In this document: one piece after another, positions 1-5,413 of the stretch
Position numbering within the stretch: position 1 is the stretch's first letter
Layout: every line of letters starts with the position of its first letter
Source of the DNA: an uncultured Collinsella sp.
GTDB taxonomy: Bacteria > Actinomycetota > Coriobacteriia > Coriobacteriales > Coriobacteriaceae
Direction: 5' to 3'
DNA length: 12,993 bases
Assembly (NCBI GenBank): GCA_902475375.1
Contig: CABRZC010000059.1
Location: forward strand, 1 to 12,993
The notes under the pieces: model-generated
Told to the model about the DNA's origin: nothing
The model's input: the letters and a program-made list of their open reading frames with translations, nothing else
Databases searched by the model: none
Translations under genes and position numbers: made by a program

Positions 1-959
1 GAAAAGAACACAGCCGAGGCAAACATGGTATAGGGCATGGCCGTCTCCTCCCCAAACAAGCTTGCCACGATACCGGTCTTTCGGTGCGTGTCATAGTAGC
101 GCGCCATACGGACATACACGGCGCATGCCACGTGGCGTAGATCGCGATGGTGGCCGCGATCGAGTCTTGAGTTATTGAGGTTATACGTGGAGAGGGCATT
201 GATGGCGGCCATGAGTCGCTCCTCGCGCGCCTCGTCGGGCGGAAGGGGGAGCGTAGGCTTGGAGGTCTTGCGACGCGCAGGCGCCAGGTCTGACGGCGTC
301 GGCGCGGGCGCAAGGTCTCGCGCCGCACGCCGCAGTTCGATGAGGGCGTTGTCGAATGCGACGGTTTTAGAGTCGCGAAGCAGCTCGGGGTTGAGCCCGT
401 GGAACACGGCGTAATCTTGCAACCACACGCGTGCAAACCGGTCGATGCCGGGCTCGAAGGCACGATAGGCATCCCAAAAAGCCTTGATCTTGTTAAAACC
501 ATCAAGTGGGTTATCTACGCCAATGCCGCAGATCAGCTCATAGAGGTACAGGAAGGCAAAGGACGTAGACGTTTCCTCGACGGTTCCGCGGCGCACTTGG
601 GCGCGCCAGGTGAAATAGCCGCGCAGCTGCCGATCGCTCATGGCGTTATAGGTGGGAAAGTACGACTTAAAGGTACCGTTGTAGGGGCAGTCGTCCTCAA
701 AGTCGGCCATCAGCAGGCCTTGGCGGTAGAAAAGCTCGGCTTCCGAAAGCCAGCGACCCGCGCCGCCTTTGGGGTCATCCTGCCAGCGCGATATCTCGCG
801 CATCTTGCGGTACTGGTCGGGAAGGAAATTCTGCATCTGACGACCGGTTTTGAGAATCGGCTCGTCAGCATAGACCTCATGTGAGAAACGGGCGGACTGA
901 TGGGTCCGGGCCTCGGCCATAATGCGCTCGATGAGCATCTTGATGTCCTGGTCGGCCAC
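1..959 (-). CDS. TerB-N domain protein, partial (C-terminal end beyond left edge)
   Basis: Reading the minus strand from a GTG at 959 gives an open frame of 319 codons to the window edge with no stop. Residues about 25-210 look like the TerB-N domain: the YFTWRAQVRRG segment (115-125), then the LYLYELICGIGV helix (137-148), which are typical conserved blocks of that family. A Pro/Ala/Lys-rich linker follows at about 216-242, then a second helical segment (247 onward) that continues outside the window. Full-length family members usually carry a TerB and/or TerB-C domain after this, so about half of the protein is probably missing. No signal peptide or membrane segment is seen, so it should be cytosolic. 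The start is supported by a purine-rich ribosome site (AGGAGAGGAG) just upstream. TerB-N proteins are linked by name to tellurite-resistance and stress gene sets, but their biochemical role is not established. Family call from remembered motif patterns. Confidence 0.75.
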   Translation of the reverse strand, partial: MADQDIKMLIERIMAEARTHQSARFSHEVYADEPILKTGRQMQNFLPDQYRKMREISRWQDDPKGGAGRWLSEAELFYRQGLLMADFEDDCPYNGTFKSYFPTYNAMSDRQLRGYFTWRAQVRRGTVEETSTSFAFLYLYELICGIGVDNPLDGFNKIKAFWDAYRAFEPGIDRFARVWLQDYAVFHGLNPELLRDSKTVAFDNALIELRRAARDLAPAPTPSDLAPARRKTSKPTLPLPPDEAREERLMAAINALSTYNLNNSRLDRGHHRDLRHVACAVYVRMARYYDTHRKTGIVASLFGEETAMPYTMFASAVFF

Positions 960-996
960 CGTCTCTCCTCTCCTAACGCAGCTTCGGTGACCTCAT

Positions 997-1005
997 ATCA
1001 TAGCA
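997..1005 (-). promoter_or_regulatory. extended -10 promoter element for the TerB-N gene
   Basis: On the minus strand the sequence is TGCTATGAT, an extended -10 (TGn followed by TATGAT), about 38 bases before the GTG start at 959. No good -35 is seen, which fits an extended -10 promoter. The same nine bases occur before the membrane protein at 12344. Confidence 0.4.
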
Positions 1006-1047
1006 CAGCATCAAACAGGTGTTCGAGATACCACTACGTAGATAGAT

Positions 1048-1764
1048 TTAGAACAGGAGCGCGTAGATGACGGCTACGACAACGGAGGGGAGCATATTGG
1101 CCGTGCGGAAGGTCTGGGGACGGATGAGGTTGACGCCGACGCAGAAGATGAGCATAGAGCCCACGAGCGATAGGCTGTCGAGGGCGGCGGCGGTCATGAT
1201 GGGGGAGAGCGCGCCGGCAAACAGCGTAATCGTTCCCTGGAATACGGCAACGGGCAGGGCGGAGAAGATGCAGCCGCGGCCGAGCGAAGCCGTCATGGTG
1301 CAGACGATGATGCAGTCCAACGCGCCCTTGAGGGCAAGCGTGGACCAGTCGCCGAGCAGACCGTCCTGAATCGATCCCACGATAGCCATGGCACCGATGC
1401 AGACGGTCAGCGATGTCGAGACAAAGGCATTGGTGAACTCGTTGTCTCCCTCGCTGCCGGTTTTGCGCTTGAGCCATTCGCCCAGGTTTTCGATGCCGGC
1501 TTCCAGGTTAACGGCCTCGCCGATGAGCGAGCCGAGGGCAAACGAGACGATGAGCATGGTGGTGCCGGTGGTCTCCAGCGCTTTCCCGTCAATGACGAGC
1601 ATCTTTTGCATGGTGCCGCCCAGTCCGATAAACAAAACGCACAGCCCCGACGCCTTCATGAGCGTGTCTTGGATGCGGGGTGTGATAAAGCGTCCGCCTA
1701 TAAGGCCCAGCAGTCCGCCCGCAATCAAAAGTGCGACGTTGATGACCGTTCCCAAACCCGGCAT
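1048..1764 (-). CDS. DUF554 (YqgA-like) integral membrane protein
   Basis: A 238-residue, very hydrophobic protein. It opens with MPGLGTVINVALLIAGGLLG and continues with segments such as LCVLFIGLGGTMQ (41-53) and FALGSLIGEAVNLEAGIENLGEWL (75-98), the recognisable core of the DUF554 family that includes E. coli YqgA. About six or seven membrane segments are apparent, with one hydrophilic stretch at 98-110. The family has no proven substrate, though a transport role is often assumed. The ATG at 1764 was chosen because family members begin at this PGLGT motif and a GGGAGGG site lies 3-4 bases upstream. An ATG at 1776 and one at 1833 are also in frame but lack a clear ribosome site or family similarity. 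It sits between the secreted-protein cluster and the TerB-N gene, in the same direction, with gaps of 118 and 88 bases, so it is probably its own unit. Confidence 0.85.
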   Translation of the reverse strand: MPGLGTVINVALLIAGGLLGLIGGRFITPRIQDTLMKASGLCVLFIGLGGTMQKMLVIDGKALETTGTTMLIVSFALGSLIGEAVNLEAGIENLGEWLKRKTGSEGDNEFTNAFVSTSLTVCIGAMAIVGSIQDGLLGDWSTLALKGALDCIIVCTMTASLGRGCIFSALPVAVFQGTITLFAGALSPIMTAAALDSLSLVGSMLIFCVGVNLIRPQTFRTANMLPSVVVAVIYALLF

Positions 1765-1833
1765 GAACCCTCCCATATTGATGCCAACCTGGCAATCGTA
1801 GCAGAACGGGCTGCAGGGTGCGTCATGCCTCAT

Positions 1834-1860
1834 CCTATACGTTATATAAGTGGTATTAAT
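1834..1860 (-). promoter_or_regulatory. AT-rich probable promoter region before the DUF554 gene
   Basis: In a GC-rich window this short block is strikingly AT-rich. On the minus strand it holds ATTAAT, TTATATAA and TATAGG elements, any of which could serve as a -10. No -35 is convincing. It lies about 70-95 bases before the proposed start at 1764 and just after the stop of the 470-residue secreted protein, so it is well placed to start the DUF554 transcript. Confidence 0.3.
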
Positions 1861-1882
1861 GACGGCATTTGGTGCCCGAGCC

Positions 1883-3295
1883 TCAGCCTCCCATCACGAC
1901 ATAGGGGCTGTAATCGAAGCACAGCGTCATGAGTCGCTGCGGGGACTCAATGGCCGCGGCGATGATATCGGCATCTCGAGCTCGGTCAAATCCCACGAGC
2001 TCAATTTGATACGAGACGTCTTCCATTTTATGGAGTATCCGGTTATTCAGGAGATTCTCACCGTCGAATTCCTCGGTTTTGCCTCCGTCCGAGGTTACGG
2101 CATACAGGTGCAGTTTTGCGGTGGTCGCAGGGTCGGCGACCGTGAGGTTGTCGATTTGGTTGGCCGTGCCCTTTGCCCCAAGCAAGGTGAGCAAGGTGGG
2201 GGCTACGACCTCGCCCGATGGCAGAAAAACAACTTCGACGGTTTTAGGGAATGCGATAATGGCTGCTTTGCGGACGGGCTTATCGGCAGCGGTGACCTCA
2301 ATGCTCGCGGCGTCGACGGTTTCCGTGCGGTCGAGCGCGACCATCATGCAACAATTGCCCTCGTCGATGTCTGCCGGCATGGGACACCCCAAGTTTTCGC
2401 CAGCTTGCGTGCCGCCCACTGCGGTGGCTGTTTCGCTTGGCTCGCTGAAAGTGGCTGAAGGACCGCTCGATGGCGGTGTTATGCCGCCTGGTGCGCCATT
2501 GTCCCCAGGCGCTATTTCACCGCTGCTCTCGCTGGAGTCGCTTGCGATGTCACCTGTCGAGGGGGCGAGTCCGACCGCTCCTACTCCGCTCCATTCCATC
2601 TCGAGGAGCGCCGGATCGACAAGGACGTGATGCACATCTTGCGTTTCGGTACTGATATCGACAGGACCGGGATCTGCCCCTCGCGTCAGGCTGAGCGATC
2701 CGGTCCGCTGTTTGCCCCGAATCTCCTGGCTTTCTGTGCCGCTCGCGTAGAACATTAGAGCGATCTCGCCATTTGCCGTGGCGTCGGTGCCCGCCTTGGT
2801 CATTTTCAGCGATGCGGTGAATGAGATAGCGGGCTGCGTGCCATCGGCGCTCGAGGGGACGCAGCCCAGGCATACACCCCCTCCGTTTTCGAAAAACGTG
2901 CTGTCGAAGGCGACTGTTGCCCCGTCCGCCGAGTCATCGGACAGGGTGATGTCGAGGCACAGCTCCACGTCGCAGGAATCGCCATCGGCATCAGTTGCAG
3001 CTGCGCGCCATGTGCAGATAACGCATCCCGTTAGGGGGCCGTCCGCTGTGCTCGAGTGCTCGGTATCCACGACTATCGAGCTGTTCGTGCAGCGACGGAG
3101 GCACCCCGAGGCCGAAATGCTTGCCTGCGCAAGCGAGAAGCGTTGGCGCGCGATGGTGCTCATCTGGTTTGTGGCGAGACAGTTGACGGCAGGTAAGGGG
3201 GCGTCCACGGCGGGTGTCGCTAGAGCGGCAACGGGCATGCCGGTGGCAAGCGCACTACAGAGCGCGGCAACGGGCAAAAGGTTCTTTGATGCCAT
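1883..3295 (-). CDS. secreted cysteine-rich protein of unknown function, 470 aa
   Basis: I do not recognise a named family. Residues 1-27 form a signal peptide (hydrophobic core about 6-25, probable cleavage after an ALA or ATPA site). The mature N-terminal domain (about 28-240) has nine cysteines between 39 and 145, many closely paired (65/69, 91/94, 108/113, 142/145), suggesting disulphides or metal binding. A Ser/Gly/Pro/Thr-rich linker spans about 245-300. The C-terminal domain (about 304-470) has C304, the pair C315-C316 and C459. It also contains a stretch at about 354-400 (VVFLPSGEVVAPT, then IDNLTV) that parallels the neighbouring 199-residue secreted protein. No membrane anchor or sorting signal is seen at the C-terminus. 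The ATG has a good GGAG five bases upstream. It is the last gene of the cluster, 41 bases after the 85-residue peptide gene. Likely a surface or extracellular structural protein, by inference only. Confidence 0.8.
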   Translation of the reverse strand: MASKNLLPVAALCSALATGMPVAALATPAVDAPLPAVNCLATNQMSTIARQRFSLAQASISASGCLRRCTNSSIVVDTEHSSTADGPLTGCVICTWRAAATDADGDSCDVELCLDITLSDDSADGATVAFDSTFFENGGGVCLGCVPSSADGTQPAISFTASLKMTKAGTDATANGEIALMFYASGTESQEIRGKQRTGSLSLTRGADPGPVDISTETQDVHHVLVDPALLEMEWSGVGAVGLAPSTGDIASDSSESSGEIAPGDNGAPGGITPPSSGPSATFSEPSETATAVGGTQAGENLGCPMPADIDEGNCCMMVALDRTETVDAASIEVTAADKPVRKAAIIAFPKTVEVVFLPSGEVVAPTLLTLLGAKGTANQIDNLTVADPATTAKLHLYAVTSDGGKTEEFDGENLLNNRILHKMEDVSYQIELVGFDRARDADIIAAAIESPQRLMTLCFDYSPYVVMGG

Positions 3296-3336
3296 GGGTT
3301 CTCCTTACCTATGCTGGACGGTCTCGATTCGTGTGG

Positions 3337-3594
3337 CTACCGGCTGCGTTTGATGTGCAGGCCAAGGCCGATGGCGCTAGCGCCTGCCGTGGCGATTCCT
3401 GCTGCCAGGAGCTGTCGCGTGTCGCTCGTTTGCGCGAGGGGTTCATGTTGGCCACTGCGTTCGAGTTCCGATAGATCGACAGTTACCTGCGTGGCAGCCT
3501 GCGCCTGCTCTTGTTGGGCAAAGGCGGCGATCGGGGCAAACGTTGCAACGCCGATGATGACGGCAAGGACAATTGCCTTAGGCCGTGTGCGCAC
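3337..3594 (-). CDS. small secreted protein with degenerate LPxTG-type sorting signal, 85 aa
   Basis: The product has a signal peptide (1-26, AAFA cleavage site) and a short mature region of about 30 residues. Its C-terminus is built like a sortase signal: LAQTSD (53-58), a hydrophobic stretch (62-79) and the basic tail HIKRSR. The motif differs from LPQTG by two residues, each a single-base change (Ala for Pro, Ser for Gly). It may be cell-wall attached by a sortase of altered specificity, or simply membrane-held. The start is a GTG overlapping the end of the 199-residue gene by 17 bases, so translation is probably coupled. The ribosome site is weak and no other standard start is available before the hydrophobic core. 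Small sortase-substrate proteins of this size accompany WxL proteins in the csc clusters of lactobacilli and enterococci, and this one could have a comparable role. Function unproven. Confidence 0.7.
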   Translation of the reverse strand: MRTRPKAIVLAVIIGVATFAPIAAFAQQEQAQAATQVTVDLSELERSGQHEPLAQTSDTRQLLAAGIATAGASAIGLGLHIKRSR

Positions 3595-4177
3595 CGGGCT
3601 CGACCGTCCACGTAATGGTTGCGACCTGGTCGCCCGTGCCGGTCACATGGAAGATGTCTCGCGTGACGCGGGCGACAGTGCCGCTCGTCTTAAGCTTAAT
3701 CTTGTCCGTACCATCGGCGATGCCCTGGTAGCCCATGTCGAAGGATGCATTTTTGGAAAGGTCGAGGCCCGCTTCCTGCGTCGCGGCGTGGGCGTCTTGG
3801 AGTGCCTTGTCTGGGCCGACCTTAAAATCGATGGAGTTCTGGGCGGTCCCCGTCTTGGCGTCGGCGACGATGCTCCAGGACTTCTGGGCGGCAATCTTCA
3901 TGTTGGTAACGTGGATGCCATAGGCCGAAAGATTGTCGATGGTGGTTGTATTCTCGGAAGGGCCCTGGAGCGTGCCGTCTGCCTTAGCGACGAACGGAAT
4001 GACGGTCGGGGCTTTGAACTTGATGTTGTCGATTTCGGTCCTGATGGTCACGTTGGTGGTTCCAGTGCGTCCCTCCGCCAGGGCGGTGGTCGGCGCGGCG
4101 CCCATTGCGAGTGCGAGCGCCAGCCCTGCGCCCACGACGAGCACCCTGGCCCCATTCAAGTTCCTGGTGATGTCCAT
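3578..4177 (-). CDS. secreted WxL-like surface protein, 199 aa
   Basis: A signal peptide spans 1-34 (basic start, long Ala/Leu core, TALA cleavage site). The mature region begins with a beta-rich segment TNVTIRTEIDNIKF (41-54), a block PFVAKADGTLQGP (61-73), then TIDNLSAYGIHVTNMKI (79-95). Two tryptophan motifs follow: WSIV at 101 and, at the C-terminus, ATITWTVEPG (186-195). In WxL-domain proteins a proximal W-x-L and a distal TLTWTL near the C-terminus mediate non-covalent attachment to peptidoglycan. Here Ile and Val stand in for Leu, so the assignment is WxL-like rather than certain. There is no sorting signal. The ATG has AAAGGAA at good distance, and a perfect 7-bp hairpin sits just before it. 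It lies mid-cluster, 88 bases after the 169-residue anchored protein gene and overlapping the next gene. Inferred to be a major surface subunit. Confidence 0.75.
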   Translation of the reverse strand: MDITRNLNGARVLVVGAGLALALAMGAAPTTALAEGRTGTTNVTIRTEIDNIKFKAPTVIPFVAKADGTLQGPSENTTTIDNLSAYGIHVTNMKIAAQKSWSIVADAKTGTAQNSIDFKVGPDKALQDAHAATQEAGLDLSKNASFDMGYQGIADGTDKIKLKTSGTVARVTRDIFHVTGTGDQVATITWTVEPGAHTA

Positions 4178-4196
4178 AATCGTTCCTTTCTATTCG

Positions 4197-4215
4197 TCAC
4201 GGACCGTTTCCGTGA
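4197..4215 (-). other. mRNA hairpin in the leader of the 199-aa gene
   Basis: TCACGGA and TCCGTGA form a perfect 7-bp stem around a 5-base loop. In the minus-strand transcript it ends about 20 bases before the ATG at 4177 and just before the ribosome site, inside the 88-base gap between two cluster genes. No run of T follows, so it is more likely an mRNA-stabilising or processing element than a terminator. That role is inferred. Confidence 0.4.
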
Positions 4216-4265
4216 GGGTTAGACGAAAGCGGCACGGGTGCGCATTTTCATAACAGGTGGCAGGT

Positions 4266-4775
4266 CTAGTCTTCTGTCTGCGCAACTCGCACCTTGACGC
4301 GCGTGGGATTGCCATGGACGTCGTAGGTCTTGGCGTCGAGCGCTTGAATCTCGATATACGCCTCGCCTTCTTTGATGTCGCCTGCAGGGCAGGTCTCAAC
4401 GGTCTTGCCGGTCTCGACCACGCCCGATTCATAGATGGTCTCGTCGTTTTGGATCACGCGGAAACGCTGGGGAAACTTGTTATCCTGGACGTTTTGCACG
4501 TTGATGCGCAGCTTGCCGCCTTTTTGTAGCTGGGCGACCGGTGCGACCGAGATCGTCATCATGTTGTCGCGGACGATGGCATCGAGCTCGTCCTGGATTT
4601 CCTGACGCGACTTACCCTCTGCCGCTGTGACCGAGGCACCCGTCTCGGCGACAGGCTTTGACTGCCAAGCGTAAAGGCCGACGGCGATAAGGGCGCAGGC
4701 GATGGCCAAACAGACGGCGCCGAGCCTTTTTCGATGTTTTGACCCTAGGGGGCTCGACTGCTTCCTTACGCTCAT
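4266..4775 (-). CDS. membrane-anchored extracytoplasmic protein, 169 aa
   Basis: The basic N-terminus (RKQ, KHRKR) followed by one hydrophobic segment at about 19-37 indicates a type II orientation, with the rest outside the cell. Residues 70-165 look like a single beta-sandwich: ISVAPVAQLQKGGKLRINV (75-93), FRVIQNDETIYESGVVETGKTVE (105-127), then AYIEIQALD and TRVKVRV at the end. This pattern recalls small extracytoplasmic proteins that I have seen near WxL-like and pilin-like genes in Gram-positive gut bacteria, but I cannot name a family. The mature part has a single Cys (129). Its ATG overlaps the TGA of the preceding 98-residue gene as ATGA, so the two are probably translationally coupled; an AAGGA ribosome site precedes it. 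By context it could help fold, hold or export the secreted proteins encoded downstream. That is inference. Confidence 0.75.
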   Translation of the reverse strand: MSVRKQSSPLGSKHRKRLGAVCLAIACALIAVGLYAWQSKPVAETGASVTAAEGKSRQEIQDELDAIVRDNMMTISVAPVAQLQKGGKLRINVQNVQDNKFPQRFRVIQNDETIYESGVVETGKTVETCPAGDIKEGEAYIEIQALDAKTYDVHGNPTRVKVRVAQTED

Positions 4776-5068
4776 GCGGCATCCTTAGTGGTATAGACGC
4801 GCGCGAACGTGGACGGATCGGCGCCAAAGAGCATGTGGAGCATGAGGCGTCGCGAGTAGATGAGCTCGTCGAAGTTTGGGTCGAGTTTGATGTCGTGGAT
4901 GTGGGCGATGTGGTGGGCGAGTGCCGAAAACGATTCGGGATCGCAAATCACGTCGGTGGTGACGTGATAGACAGCCGCATCGGGAAATGCCTCCTCATCG
5001 AAGGGCAGAAGATACGGGTCGTCGTCAACTTCGATGGCGATGCCGTACTGGGGCCAGTAATATGCCAT
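4772..5068 (-). CDS. small cytosolic protein of unknown function, 98 aa, first gene of the cluster
   Basis: The protein begins MAYYWPQYGIAIEVDDDPY and has no signal peptide or membrane segment, unlike everything after it in the cluster. Order of elements: a strand ending in EVDDD (13-17), LPFDEEAFPD (21-30), a strand-helix unit VYHVTTDVICDPESFSALAHHIA (33-55), then a helical tail with YSRRLMLHMLF (71-81). The strand followed by a DPxxF helix recalls the end of the DUF559/Vsr-like restriction-endonuclease fold, but the full PD-(D/E)xK signature is not present, so any link would be to a remnant or regulator. The start at 5068 has a GGGAGG site at ideal spacing. An in-frame extension to 5311 is rejected. 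It is followed by an ATGA overlap with the 169-residue gene. No function can be assigned. Confidence 0.7.
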   Translation of the reverse strand: MAYYWPQYGIAIEVDDDPYLLPFDEEAFPDAAVYHVTTDVICDPESFSALAHHIAHIHDIKLDPNFDELIYSRRLMLHMLFGADPSTFARVYTTKDAA

Positions 5069-5126
5069 GGGAACCTCCCTGTTTTTGGGCCAAACCTTCC
5101 ATTGGCTTTGGCTGTCGCTGCCGACC

Positions 5127-5159
5127 GTATCAGCCGTAACTTGACCAATTTCTGACCAA
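5127..5159 (-). promoter_or_regulatory. OmpR/PhoB-type direct-repeat site with possible -10 for the surface cluster
   Basis: On the minus strand TTGGTCA is repeated exactly with a 4-base spacer (5153-5159 and 5142-5148), an 11-base period like the boxes of OmpR/PhoB-family response regulators. A possible -10 (TGATAC, 5127-5132) starts 9 bases after the second repeat, the layout seen where such a box replaces the -35. The regulator is not in the window; assignment is inferred. Confidence 0.35.
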
Positions 5160-5314
5160 ATGCTTGACGGATTTACATCGCCGCAGGTGAGAGAGGGTAA
5201 AAAATATCTCAACTTTTTTCGAGCGCCAATTGCATGCGTGGCAGCGATGGGAAGGAGCGCGTTAAATAGAGCGCCTGCCGAGAAAACGCTGCCGATCGCC
5301 GAATTGCGCAAACG

Positions 5315-5320
5315 TAAAAT
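5315..5320 (+). promoter_or_regulatory. candidate -10 for the lactate dehydrogenase operon
   Basis: TAAAAT matches the -10 consensus in five of six positions and lies 94 bases before the GTG at 5414. No good -35 is visible 16-19 bases upstream, so it would need activation or may be wrong. The palindromes on both sides could be operators. Confidence 0.25.
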
Positions 5321-5413
5321 TTGCCAATTATGGAGACGGTCTCAGTCACGTCGACGAAACGATGCGGTAACATCTCCCTGCAAACACTGTAGTTAACTAA
5401 AGGGGGAGTTCGC

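Larger units (their letters stand above)
5069..5413. other. divergent intergenic region between surface cluster and lactate genes
   Basis: This 345-base gap holds no convincing gene and must carry the start signals of both flanking transcription units. On the surface-cluster side there is a direct repeat at 5142-5159. On the lactate side there are short palindromes TTGCGCAA (5304-5311), GAGAC-G-GTCTC (5333-5343), CGTCGACG (5349-5356) and TAGTTAACTA (5390-5399). The block at about 5195-5222 is AT-rich. Minus-strand codons remain open to 5311, but nothing upstream of 5068 looks coding. Confidence 0.6.

Noticed and set aside
399..884. Plus-strand open frame of 161 codons
   Set aside because: It lies opposite the TerB-N gene, whose minus-strand frame is continuous and carries family motifs.
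1765..1833. Longer start of the DUF554 protein at 1833
   Set aside because: The extra residues are Cys/Pro-rich rather than family-like and no ribosome site precedes that ATG. The family begins at the PGLGT motif.
5069..5311. N-terminal extension of the 98-aa protein, giving 179 residues
   Set aside because: The ATG at 5068 has an ideal GGGAGG site. The extension has no family likeness and would run through the direct repeat and likely promoter.
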